This document shows positions 16,024 through 24,498 of a stretch of 35,243 nt of DNA, in pieces. The stretch lies in the NCBI GenBank assembly GCA_947461225.1, contig CANHJV010000020.1:1-35243 (forward strand). Reading direction: 5' to 3'. Source of the stretch: Gemmatimonadota bacterium. GTDB taxonomy: Bacteria; Gemmatimonadota; Gemmatimonadetes; Gemmatimonadales; Gemmatimonadaceae. The notes below the pieces were generated by a model. That model did not search any database. It worked only from the letters and a program-made list of their open reading frames with translations, and was not told the DNA's origin. The position numbers and the translations under genes are program-made. Each line of letters opens with the position of its first letter. The first letter of the stretch is position 1.

Positions 16024-16340
16024 TCACTCATCGGTGTAGCCATTGACGATCCGTTGTACGCCGTCGATGAGGCGGTCGCCGCCGAAATTGATCAGTAGGC
16101 CGACCGGCAGTTTGAGGAGCCTTAGATAGGTCAGTAATTGTCGTTGGTGAATGGGCGCCGGGCGTTCGGTGCATTTGAGCTCGATAGGCACGCGGCCTTC
16201 GACCAGCAGGTCGAGCCGGAACCCGAATTCGATTTTCGTCCCCCTGTACTCGAATGGGATGACGAGCTGCCGTTGGACGCGTAGGCCGCGGGCGGGGCGT
16301 CAGCGTTCGGTCCGCGAGTTGCGGTCTCCGGAGGCAGCCT
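16024..16340 (-). pseudogene. Decayed GxxExxY-family gene, 5' part lost
   Basis: On the minus strand, codons between a TGA at 16300-16302 and a TGA at 16024-16026 read GLRVQRQLVIPFEYRGTKIE, then GFRLDLLVEGRVPIELK, QRQLLTYLRLLKLPVGLLINFG and IDGVQRIVNG. This is the C-terminal two-thirds of GxxExxY proteins (about 125 aa), including the D...ExK core that suggests a nuclease-like fold. No start codon precedes it in frame. In another frame just upstream, CLRRPQLADR (to about 16340) resembles the segment that should come next, separated by an in-frame stop and about 18 extra bases, so the gene has been frameshifted as well as truncated. Confidence 0.85.
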
Positions 16341-16404
16341 GCAATGTTCGGAGGCCGTCCGCGTGCGGGCGGCTCCGTGGTGCTTCGCCTCCTCATTCCC
16401 GACC

Positions 16405-19400
16405 ATGCTGCCACTTCGACCTTTCCTGTTTCTCACCGCGCTGTCCGTTCCAGCGGCGCTGGTACAACCGCCGGCCAAACGTGCCACCGCGACCGTCCAG
16501 GCGGCGGCAATGGCGCCCGTTACCCTCGATTCCACGCTGCTTAAGTCGTTCCGGTGGCGGAATATCGGCCCCGATCGTGGCGGCCGGTCGATTGCCGCCA
16601 GCGGCGTGGTGGGCCGGAAAAACGAGGCCTATTTCGGCGCCGTGGGTGGTGGGCTGTGGAAGACCACGGACGGCGGCGAGAATTGGGCGCCGGTGACCGA
16701 CGGCCAGATCACGAGCGCCTCAGTTGGCGCGGTGGCGGTGAGCGAGAGCAATCCGGATGTCGTCTACATCGGCATGGGCGAATCGGCCATCCGCGGCAAC
16801 ATCATGCCCGGCGACGGCATCTACAAGAGCACTGATGCTGGCAAGACGTGGGCGCACATGGGCTTCAAGACGGTGGATGCCATCTCGAAGATCCGCATCC
16901 ATCCCACGAACCCCGATGTCGTGTTTGCGGCCGTCTTCGGCAAGTACAGCGTGCCGAGCGCCGAGCGCGGCGTGTTCAAGAGCACCGACGGCGGCAAGTC
17001 GTGGCGGAAGGTGCTGTTCCGCGACGACAAGTCGGGCGCGATCGATATTGCCCTCGACCGCAATAACCCGAGCGTGATGTACGCGGCCATGTGGGAAGCG
17101 TACCGGAAGGAATATCAGATGTCGTCGGGCGGTGCGGGTTCCGGCCTGTTTAAGAGCACCGACGGCGGCGAGACGTGGACCGAGATCACGCGCAACAAGG
17201 GGCTGCCGACTGGATTGGTCGGGCGTATCGGTGTGGCGCTCACGGCGGCGAACTCGAACCGCGTGTACGCGCTGATCGAAAACGACAACGGCGGCTTGTT
17301 CAAGAGCGACGATGCCGGTGCGACGTGGACGTTGGTGAACAGCGACCGCAACATCCGGCAGCGCGCGTTCTACTACACGCACCTGTTCGCCGATCATAAG
17401 AATGCGGATGTCGTGTACGCGCAGAATACCTCCCTGTTCCGCTCGGCGGACGCGGGCAAGACACTGACGAGCATCGGCAACGGCACGCACGGCGACCACC
17501 ACGATCTGTGGATTGACCCGGCCGATCCGACGCACCTCGTGGACGCCAACGACGGTGGCGGCGCGGTGACGACGAACACCGGCGGCAAGTGGACCGAGCA
17601 GGACTTCCCGACCGCGCAGTGGTACCACGTGATCACGACCAAGCACATCCCGTATCACGCGTGCGGATCGCAGCAGGACAACAGCACGCTGTGCACGCCG
17701 TCGCAATGGAACGTGGGCCGGCCAAACGACGCGCAGCAGGCGTCGGGTGGTATGGCGGTGTCGTATCAGGTGGGCGGTGGTGAGCCCGGATACATCGCCG
17801 CCGATCCGCTCGATCCCGACATTTTCTATTCCGGCACGAACAACGGCGGGTACGTCGACAAGTTCAACAAAAAGACGGGCTTGTCGCGCGAAGTGAATCC
17901 ATATCCCTGGTTCTATTCCGGCGAGCCGTCGAAGGACATCAAGGAACGGTGGCAGTGGACGTTCCCCATCCTGTATTCCCCGCTCAACCCCAAGATGCTG
18001 TTCGTGTCGTCGCAGCGTTTGTGGCGCACGCTCGACGGCGGCCGGACGTGGAAGGTGCTGAGTGGTGACCTCACCCGGCATGCACCGGAAACGCAGGAGA
18101 AGTCGGGTGGCCCGATCACGGGCGACATGAACGGTCCCGAAGTGTACGGCGTGATCTTCTCGGTGGGGCCGAGCAAGAAGGATGTGAACGTGATCTGGAC
18201 CGGTTCGGACGACGGTCTGGTGCATGTGACGCGTAACGGCGGCCTGAGCTGGACCAACGTGACGCCGAAGGACATGCCGGACTTTGGCCGCGTGTCGCAG
18301 ATCGACGCCTCGGCCTTCGATGCGGGCACGATGTACATGTCGGTGCGGCGTCCGCTGCTGAACGATCGCGCCCCGTACATCTTCCGCACGACCGATTTTG
18401 GCAAGACGTGGACCAAGATCGTGAACGGACTCGGTGCCGAAGACTACGTGCACGCCGTGCGCGAAGATCCCGCCCGGAAGGGGCTGCTGTACGCCGCCAC
18501 CCAGCATGGCGTGTACCTCTCGTACGACGACGGCGCGAACTGGCAGAGCCTCAAGCTCAACATGCCCGACACGCCGATCGCCGACCTGATCGTGGAAGCG
18601 AACGATCTGGTGATTGCGACGCACGGCCGTGGCTTCTGGGTGCTCGACAACGTGGCACCGCTGCGTCAGGCGACGCCGGCGGTGCTGGCCGCCGATGCGC
18701 ATCTGTTCGCGCCGCCGGTCGGTATCCGTTCCAGCGCCGGCGTGCCGATGAGCTGGACGTTCAAGACAGCGCCGAAGCGCGCGACGTTGGCGATTCTCGA
18801 CTCAGCGGGTGCCGTGCTGCGTGAGCTTACGGGCGACACGGCGACCGCGGCCGCTGGTGCCGGTGCGGGCCGTCGTCGTGGTACGTCGTCGTCGTTCCCC
18901 CTGACGGCGGGTCTGTCGCGCTTCACCTACGACATGCGCGCCACCGGTATCGAAAGCTTCCCGGGCATGATTCTCTGGGGCGCGGGTACCGCCGGGCCGG
19001 CACTGCCGCCGGGGCGCTACACGGTGCGCCTTACCGCCGACGGCAAGACGCTCACGGCGCCGATGACGATCAAGCGCAGCCCGCTCTTGCCGGAAGTTAC
19101 GGACGCCGACCTGCGGTCGCAGTATGCGTTCGGTAAGCAGGTGCGCGACAAGACGAACGACGCGCAGAAGGCAGTGATCGATATTCGCCGCGTGAAGGAG
19201 CAGCTGGCCGATCGACTCAAGCGCAGCCAGGATGCGGCGCTGGCGGAGAAGGGCGGCACGCTCAAGACCAACGCTTCTGCGGTGGAAGAGAGTGTCTATC
19301 AGGTGAAGAACCAGAGCGGACAGGACCCGCTCAACTTCCCGATCCGCGTGAACAACCGTCTGGCCAACCTGCTGTCGATGTCGGAGCGTGGTGACGGCCC

Positions 19401-19584
19401 GCCGGGCACCTACATGCCGGAGATCCTGAGCATCCTCACCAAGGAGCTCGGCGGCTATACGGCGAAACTCGAGACGGTGTGGAAGGTCGATCTGGCGGCG
19501 GTGAATGCCGAGTTGAAGCGACTCAACCTGCCGGCGCTCGATCCGAAGTGCGCGGTCGTGGCGGGATGCACCGCGACGCCGTAA
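16405..19584 (+). CDS. Exported Asp-box (VPS10/sortilin-like) beta-propeller protein
   Basis: 1059-aa predicted secreted protein. A signal peptide covers about residues 1-20. Residues about 45-730 carry at least nine Asp-box/BNR motifs of the S/T-x-D-x-G-x-T/S-W type (KTTDGGENW, KSTDAGKTW, KSTDGGKSW, KSTDGGETW, KSDDAGATW, RTLDGGRTW, RTTDFGKTW and others), the hallmark of sialidase- and sortilin-type propellers. A beta-sandwich-like region and a helical, Lys/Asp-rich C-terminus follow. Relatives are common in Gemmatimonadota and Bacteroidota, often labelled glycosyl hydrolase or VPS10 protein; substrate unknown. The ATG at 16405 is chosen because it opens directly into the signal peptide; an earlier GTG adds 14 unlikely residues. 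Confidence 0.88.
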   Translation: MLPLRPFLFLTALSVPAALVQPPAKRATATVQAAAMAPVTLDSTLLKSFRWRNIGPDRGGRSIAASGVVGRKNEAYFGAVGGGLWKTTDGGENWAPVTDGQITSASVGAVAVSESNPDVVYIGMGESAIRGNIMPGDGIYKSTDAGKTWAHMGFKTVDAISKIRIHPTNPDVVFAAVFGKYSVPSAERGVFKSTDGGKSWRKVLFRDDKSGAIDIALDRNNPSVMYAAMWEAYRKEYQMSSGGAGSGLFKSTDGGETWTEITRNKGLPTGLVGRIGVALTAANSNRVYALIENDNGGLFKSDDAGATWTLVNSDRNIRQRAFYYTHLFADHKNADVVYAQNTSLFRSADAGKTLTSIGNGTHGDHHDLWIDPADPTHLVDANDGGGAVTTNTGGKWTEQDFPTAQWYHVITTKHIPYHACGSQQDNSTLCTPSQWNVGRPNDAQQASGGMAVSYQVGGGEPGYIAADPLDPDIFYSGTNNGGYVDKFNKKTGLSREVNPYPWFYSGEPSKDIKERWQWTFPILYSPLNPKMLFVSSQRLWRTLDGGRTWKVLSGDLTRHAPETQEKSGGPITGDMNGPEVYGVIFSVGPSKKDVNVIWTGSDDGLVHVTRNGGLSWTNVTPKDMPDFGRVSQIDASAFDAGTMYMSVRRPLLNDRAPYIFRTTDFGKTWTKIVNGLGAEDYVHAVREDPARKGLLYAATQHGVYLSYDDGANWQSLKLNMPDTPIADLIVEANDLVIATHGRGFWVLDNVAPLRQATPAVLAADAHLFAPPVGIRSSAGVPMSWTFKTAPKRATLAILDSAGAVLRELTGDTATAAAGAGAGRRRGTSSSFPLTAGLSRFTYDMRATGIESFPGMILWGAGTAGPALPPGRYTVRLTADGKTLTAPMTIKRSPLLPEVTDADLRSQYAFGKQVRDKTNDAQKAVIDIRRVKEQLADRLKRSQDAALAEKGGTLKTNASAVEESVYQVKNQSGQDPLNFPIRVNNRLANLLSMSERGDGPPGTYMPEILSILTKELGGYTAKLETVWKVDLAAVNAELKRLNLPALDPKCAVVAGCTATP

Positions 19585-19601
19585 CGCTGCTATGAAAGAC
19601 G

Positions 19602-19641
19602 AGGGCCCCGTCCTGCGATACCTTGCAGGACGGGGCCCTTT
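19602..19641. terminator. Bidirectional intrinsic terminator
   Basis: A perfect 15-bp GC-rich stem (19602-19616 with 19625-19639) and eight-base loop stand between two convergent genes. A short T-run follows on the plus strand and a T-rich stretch (CTCGTCTTTC) on the minus strand, so it can end both the Asp-box gene and the TonB-receptor operon. Confidence 0.88.
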
Positions 19642-19672
19642 GTCGTTGGAGCAGGCGAAACTGTTCCGACGA

Positions 19673-22531
19673 TTACCGCTCGATGCGCATGCCTACCATG
19701 CCCCACGGCTTGTAGAACTCGTAGCTCGGGTCGTCGCCGCCACCGCCGCGGTTGAGACGATCGCCGACGGTCGCGCGGAGCGGCGTGTTGGACAGGTTGA
19801 TCGCTTCGGCGAAGAGCTTGATGCCGGTGCGAATCTGGTAAGAGCCCGACGCATCCCACTGGAGACGGTCGCGGGTCCGCGTGTCACCTTCGGGCGTGAG
19901 GGCGTTGATCGTGGAGAGGAACTCGCCCGAGTAGTTCGCGCCGACGCGGAGCGACACCGGGCCGCGGTCGAAGAAGATGCCGAGGTTGCCGGCGTTTCCG
20001 GTCTGACCGGGGAGCGGCGTGTCGACGCCTTCGCGGCCACGTCCCGGAATTTCCGCGATGGACTTGGTGTACGTGTAGTTCGCGTTGAGTCCAAGTCCCG
20101 CCAGCATGCCGGGGAGGAAGGTGAGGTTCTGCTGCCAGGCCGCTTCAAAGCCATACAGCTTCGCCGTCGGGCCGTTGACCGGCTGAATCACCTGCGTGGC
20201 ATCGGGACCGAGCGCTTCATCGGTGCGACGGGCGCGCGCGGTCGGGAAGATGAAGTTCTTGAGGTCCTTGTAGAACGCGCCGGCCGAGATGAAGCCGACC
20301 GAGCGGAAGTAACGCTCGATCATGAGGTCGTACGCGAGCGCCGTCGTGGCCTTGAGCGCGGGATTGCCGATCGAAGCGGTCTGCTGTCCTGCCTGCACGT
20401 TGACGTACGGCGTCATGTCCTGGAACTGCGGGCGCACCAGCGCCGTCGTAACGGCGGCCTTCACATTCGTGTACTCGTCGACGCGATAGGTGGCGTTGAT
20501 CGACGGGAAGAAGTTGACGTAGCTGCTGGTGCCGGTGGTGTCCGAGATGGGGCGGGACAGGGCCGTTCCGGCGGCGTTGAGTGCCACGATCTTGGCCGTG
20601 TTCTCGACGCGCGTCGCTTCGACACGCACACCCGGGATGATGCGCAGCGCGCCCGCATCGAGCGTGGCCATGAGGTAGCCCGCGTACACGTCTTCGCCCA
20701 CGGCAAACGTGCCGCCGGCCGAGGTCGTGGCCGAGGTGAGCGCGTTGGTGGTGAACGCGTTCGGATTGGCCTTGATGAAATCCGCCATCCGCGTCGGATC
20801 GAACGTCCGTCCGAACTGATAGTCGCCACCGAAGATCGTGCGTCCGCTCGTCTCGCTCGTGAGGGCGCTCATGAGCGTGGCGGCGGTCGCACCCGTGGCG
20901 TTCGCGCCAAGGGCGTTGGTGAACGTGGTGTTCACCAACGAGTTGTCGCGTTCCTTGAGGCGCGCCGACAGGCCGCCCTTGAGCGTGCCGGTCATGCCGC
21001 CGAACGCCACCGGCATGGAGGCATTGAGCTTCGCGCTGATGTCGCTGTCCTTGGTGTCGCGGACTTCACGCACGAGGCTGTTGAAGCCGAAGCGCGTGGG
21101 GTCGTCGAACGAGCCGACGGAGACGTTGGCGCGCGGGCGATTGGCATCGGCGAAGTTGTAGCCGAGGGTCATGCCGCTTTGCCGGAAGGACATCGTGAGC
21201 ACGTCCGGACGGCTTTCGGAGGCGCGGGAGGTGCCGACGGCCCAGTCGAGCGCCTTGCCATCCTTCGCGAAATGCTCACCGCCGACCTGTGCGGTGAGAA
21301 TATCCTGAATGACCTCACGCAGGCGGATATCGCGGTCGAACTGCGATCCGGTGGTGATGCCGGAGTCGGGCGTGACCTGCGTCCAGCGGGATCCACTGCC
21401 GCCGCGGAAGCGGAAGCGGGCGCGGGCGCGGACTTCGTCGTCGGAGAAGCGGTTGAACGTGCTGCGCACGAACAGCTTGCTGTTGTTGGCGAGCAGGTAG
21501 TCGAGCGTGCCGTTGAGGCCCGCGCGGAGTCGGTTCACCTGCGGATAGTCGCGCAGCTCAAACAGGTTCGGTGCATCGAGCGAGGTGAGCGAGGGGGCGA
21601 CGCCGCAGTTGCGCGTCTGCGAGCACCAGTCGCCTTCGATGTTCTGGGAGGCGCGCTCGTTCTTGTAGTACGTGCCGCCGACCATCGCGCCGAACTTCTG
21701 CGAGGCGCCGAAGCGCTTGCCGGCGTTGGCGCCAACGTTCACCAGTGCTCCGCCGCCGAGCTGATTGGCGCCGCCGGCGAAGGTGGCGTTCAGCAGCGGC
21801 TGATTGGCGCTCGCGGTGCGCGTGACGATGTTGACGTTGCCGCCGATGGCGTCGGCATCCATGTCGGGCGTGAGTGTCTTAGAGATCTGGATCTGTGCGG
21901 CCTGATCGGACGGCACGATATCCATCGGCAGCTGCCGGCTGTTCTGCTCGGGCGAGCTGATGCGGAGTCCGTTCAGCGACATCGAGTTGAGATCGGCGTT
22001 GGTGCCGCGGATCTGCACGAAGCGTCCTTCGCCCTGGTCACGGAGTACGGCGACACCCGGTACGCGGGCGAGCGCTTCGGCCATATTGGGGTCGGGGAGA
22101 CGGCCCACCAGTTCGTTGTCGATCACACTGGAGATCGTGGAGGCTGTGCGCTGCTGGTTGAGCGCGGAGGCCTGTCCGGCAACCTGTCCTTTCACTTCAA
22201 TCGCGGAGAGCGTCGTCACGGCCGTGGCCATCTTGACGTCCAGCGTGACCGTGGCGCCGGTGGTGACGGTCACGGTCTTCGACGCCGCCTGAAAGCCGAT
22301 ATAGCGGAACGTCAGGGTGCGGGTGCCACTTGGCACATTGACGGCGCGATAAGTGCCATTCTGCGTAGCGGCACGAATCGCGGTGCCGTCGACGGAGACG
22401 AGGACACCCGAGAGCGGACGTCCGTTCGGGTCGGTGACGGAACCGGTTACCACACCCTGAGCGCCGAGCGGCGCGGCGGCGAGCAACAGGCCCGCGGTCA
22501 GACTGCGAAGCGACAAATGCATCGAGATCAT
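19673..22531 (-). CDS. TonB-dependent outer-membrane receptor with carboxypeptidase-like N-domain
   Basis: 952-aa receptor. It has a signal peptide (LTAGLLLAAAPLGAQG), then a CarboxypepD-regulatory-like domain (about 27-105: VVTGSVTDPNGRPLSGVLV), a plug domain (about 120-240: ALARVPGVAVLRDQGEGRFV, NSMSLNGLRI, DADAIGGNVNI) and a 22-strand-type barrel to the C-terminus. The last residues, VGMRIER, lack the usual terminal aromatic residue. Its ATG shares a base with the stop of the upstream phytase gene (TGATG), so the two are translated together; phytate or its breakdown products, or a metal complex of them, are plausible ligands by context. Confidence 0.92.
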   Translation of the reverse strand: MISMHLSLRSLTAGLLLAAAPLGAQGVVTGSVTDPNGRPLSGVLVSVDGTAIRAATQNGTYRAVNVPSGTRTLTFRYIGFQAASKTVTVTTGATVTLDVKMATAVTTLSAIEVKGQVAGQASALNQQRTASTISSVIDNELVGRLPDPNMAEALARVPGVAVLRDQGEGRFVQIRGTNADLNSMSLNGLRISSPEQNSRQLPMDIVPSDQAAQIQISKTLTPDMDADAIGGNVNIVTRTASANQPLLNATFAGGANQLGGGALVNVGANAGKRFGASQKFGAMVGGTYYKNERASQNIEGDWCSQTRNCGVAPSLTSLDAPNLFELRDYPQVNRLRAGLNGTLDYLLANNSKLFVRSTFNRFSDDEVRARARFRFRGGSGSRWTQVTPDSGITTGSQFDRDIRLREVIQDILTAQVGGEHFAKDGKALDWAVGTSRASESRPDVLTMSFRQSGMTLGYNFADANRPRANVSVGSFDDPTRFGFNSLVREVRDTKDSDISAKLNASMPVAFGGMTGTLKGGLSARLKERDNSLVNTTFTNALGANATGATAATLMSALTSETSGRTIFGGDYQFGRTFDPTRMADFIKANPNAFTTNALTSATTSAGGTFAVGEDVYAGYLMATLDAGALRIIPGVRVEATRVENTAKIVALNAAGTALSRPISDTTGTSSYVNFFPSINATYRVDEYTNVKAAVTTALVRPQFQDMTPYVNVQAGQQTASIGNPALKATTALAYDLMIERYFRSVGFISAGAFYKDLKNFIFPTARARRTDEALGPDATQVIQPVNGPTAKLYGFEAAWQQNLTFLPGMLAGLGLNANYTYTKSIAEIPGRGREGVDTPLPGQTGNAGNLGIFFDRGPVSLRVGANYSGEFLSTINALTPEGDTRTRDRLQWDASGSYQIRTGIKLFAEAINLSNTPLRATVGDRLNRGGGGDDPSYEFYKPWGMVGMRIER

Positions 22532-23703
22532 CAGTTGAGAGGAAGGCGCTTGCGAACGTCGCGCCAGTCGTAAAAGTGGAACGTCTTATCGGTCGACATC
22601 ATTACGAGCAGTCCTTCGGGAAAGACCGGCGACAGCGCGCGGGCCGTTACGTCGAGACCATCCGTTTCCAGCGCGGCCACGGGGATCGAGGCCAGTACCA
22701 GGTGCGTGTGCGGTGCGCGCGCGGCGCCTTCGCGCGCGAAGATTTGCAGGCGCTGTCCCTGCTGGTCGGAGACCACGAGGTAGCCGGTGGAATCGCTCGT
22801 GGGGTACACGGCGATGCCCTCGTGATCGCCCACGAAGCCGGTGGTCCCGAAGAGCGCGAGTTCCTTGGCGGCGTCGGCGCGATCGGGATCGGCGTAATAC
22901 TTCCGGATGCCAACGGTTTCGTCGCTGTAGTACACGAAGCCGAGTTGCTGATCGACGGCGATGGCCTCGATTTCCTTCTTGCCGCTATACGCGCCGAAGG
23001 TGCGGACGCGGGTTGCCGAGAGCGTGCCGTTGCCGGCGTCGGCGAGGCGGTATTGCCAGAGATACCCTTCACTCGGACCACTCTTGCCGCCGACGATGGC
23101 GAACACGGCGCCATCGCTGGGCCGTCGGTACATCGCGATGCCCATCGGCGCGCGGGTGGCATCGCCATCAAATACCGCGACGCCGCCCCCGTCGATCGGC
23201 GTCATGTCCGGTAGCCGGAACATGCGCAGCGACATCGTGCCGCGCTCGGCGGTAACGGCGATGTCGATGCGCTTCCCGCCCAAGGACACGCCGGTGATGA
23301 CGTCGACGTTGTTGGGGCGCTTGAGCGGGCGACGCGTGTGGGTGCTGTCGATGCGCCCGTCGAGGGTGAAGACGTACAGTCCGCCGGTGCTGTCGCCCTT
23401 ATCGGTCCCGATGATGAGCGAGCGGGACGGATTCAGCGTGTCGATCCAGATGGCCGGATCATCCGAGTCGTTCAGCACGGCCGCCGTTACGACGGCCGGC
23501 CGAAGCGTGTCGGCCGCTTGCGACGTGGCGCTCGATCCCGCCGTGGCTGGCGGGGACTCACCGGACCGACAGCCACTCAACAGGAGGCCGAGGACGGTGC
23601 AGGCGGTCAGCGAGGAGGGTTGCACAGATGTGACACGGGGGGACGACCGCCGGCACCGCGCCGACGAGCTTACCGTGACATAATCCGACCCTCGCGTGAG
23701 CAA
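22531..23703 (-). CDS. Beta-propeller phytase (3-phytase family) lipoprotein
   Basis: Calcium-dependent propeller phytases remove phosphates from inositol hexakisphosphate. The product has DDPAIWID (about 81-88), GTDKGDSTGGLYVF, RPNNVDV, KEIEAIAVD, the FVGDHEGIAVY segment and the DGLDV stretch typical of this family. A lipobox LSGC ends a hydrophobic stretch (Cys45 from the longest start), so it is probably membrane-anchored. The start is uncertain: TTG at 23703 gives the full length, whereas GTG at 23625 gives a normal 18-residue lipoprotein signal; neither has a good Shine-Dalgarno. It is the first gene of a two-gene operon with the TonB receptor and is divergent from the SDR gene. Confidence 0.87.
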   Translation of the reverse strand: MLTRGSDYVTVSSSARCRRSSPRVTSVQPSSLTACTVLGLLLSGCRSGESPPATAGSSATSQAADTLRPAVVTAAVLNDSDDPAIWIDTLNPSRSLIIGTDKGDSTGGLYVFTLDGRIDSTHTRRPLKRPNNVDVITGVSLGGKRIDIAVTAERGTMSLRMFRLPDMTPIDGGGVAVFDGDATRAPMGIAMYRRPSDGAVFAIVGGKSGPSEGYLWQYRLADAGNGTLSATRVRTFGAYSGKKEIEAIAVDQQLGFVYYSDETVGIRKYYADPDRADAAKELALFGTTGFVGDHEGIAVYPTSDSTGYLVVSDQQGQRLQIFAREGAARAPHTHLVLASIPVAALETDGLDVTARALSPVFPEGLLVMMSTDKTFHFYDWRDVRKRLPLN

Positions 23704-23774
23704 TTGGCGACGGTTTTGTCACGGTTGTGTATCCGAGACTTGCGTGGCCGGCTTTCCCCAACGCGGCATACGCG

Positions 23775-23780
23775 TACTTT
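23775..23780 (+). promoter_or_regulatory. -10-like box (TACTTT) six bases before the SDR start
   Basis: TACTTT, six bases, then ATG: the same geometry as upstream of trpS and the DapA-family gene. No Shine-Dalgarno precedes this ATG. No clear -35 at the standard distance. Likely the promoter of the long downstream operon, producing a leaderless message; inferred. Confidence 0.33.
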
Positions 23781-23786
23781 CCTCCG

Positions 23787-24497
23787 ATGACTCCTTCCGC
23801 CAATTCTCGACCGGTCGCGCTCATCACTGGCGCCTCTCGTGGTATCGGGCGCGCCATCGCGCTTCGGCTCGCGCCGACGCATGACCTGATACTCGTGGCG
23901 CGCAACGAGTCGCTGTTGGCGGCGGTCGCCGGCGAGTGCGAGCCGCTCGGCGCCTCCGTGCAGTGCATCGCGGCCGACGTGCAGAACGGGCTGATGACCG
24001 CGCAGCGGCTGACCGGACTGCACGTGGATGTGCTGGTGAACAACGCCGGCGTGGCGGTGATGAAGCCGTTCCTCGATATGACCGCCGAGGAATGGCATCG
24101 GCAGGTGGACGTCAACGTGAATGCGCTGTATCACGTGACGCGGGCGGTGCTGCCGGGCATGGTGGCGCGCGGACACGGGCATGTGTGCATCATCGGCAGC
24201 ACGGCGGGTCGCAACACGTTCGTGGGTGGCACCTGCTACACGGGGACCAAGCACTTCGTGATGGGCTTTGCGGAATCCCTGATGCTCGAGGTGCGTGATG
24301 CCGGCGTCGCGGTTTCGGTGATCACCCCCGGTTCGGTGGACACCGACCTGTTTCCCGCCGGGACGAATCGTACGTGGATGCTCGAGCCGAAGAACGTGGC
24401 GGACGCGGTCGGATTCGCCATCGAAGCGCCGCCGCATATGCTGGTGCATCGGCTCGAAGTGCGGCCGTTGTCGCCCAAGCGCCCGCGGGTGTCCTGA
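23787..24497 (+). CDS. Short-chain dehydrogenase/reductase
   Basis: Classical SDR, 236 aa. Cofactor motif TGASRGIG (14-21), NNAG (85-88), catalytic Ser138 (GSTAG), Tyr151 and Lys155 (YTGTK). A basic residue after the first Gly motif (ASRGIGRA) and ARN at the end of beta-2 suggest NADPH. Substrate is not evident. The ATG at 23787 is chosen because an upstream in-frame GTG would add about 20 residues before the Rossmann strand that show no family likeness. The following gene begins one base after its stop. Confidence 0.92.
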   Translation: MTPSANSRPVALITGASRGIGRAIALRLAPTHDLILVARNESLLAAVAGECEPLGASVQCIAADVQNGLMTAQRLTGLHVDVLVNNAGVAVMKPFLDMTAEEWHRQVDVNVNALYHVTRAVLPGMVARGHGHVCIIGSTAGRNTFVGGTCYTGTKHFVMGFAESLMLEVRDAGVAVSVITPGSVDTDLFPAGTNRTWMLEPKNVADAVGFAIEAPPHMLVHRLEVRPLSPKRPRVS

Positions 24498-24498
24498 G

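Noticed and set aside
16350..16377. GC-rich dyad just before the Asp-box gene
   Set aside because: The pairing needs a gap and there is no T-run or conserved motif. It overlaps the decayed gene region and is probably chance in GC-rich DNA.
16303..16404. tRNA or other small RNA gene in the glyS to Asp-box interval
   Set aside because: No cloverleaf, CCA-adjacent acceptor stem or known RNA motif could be found by eye in 15859-16404.
16720..18702. 660-codon open frame opposite the Asp-box protein
   Set aside because: Arg/His/Val-rich translation, no domain; the plus-strand gene carries repeated Asp-box motifs.
19592..22573. 993-codon open frame on the plus strand opposite the TonB receptor
   Set aside because: Composition is Arg/Glu/Gly/Ala-rich without motifs; the receptor on the minus strand has a signal peptide, plug and barrel.
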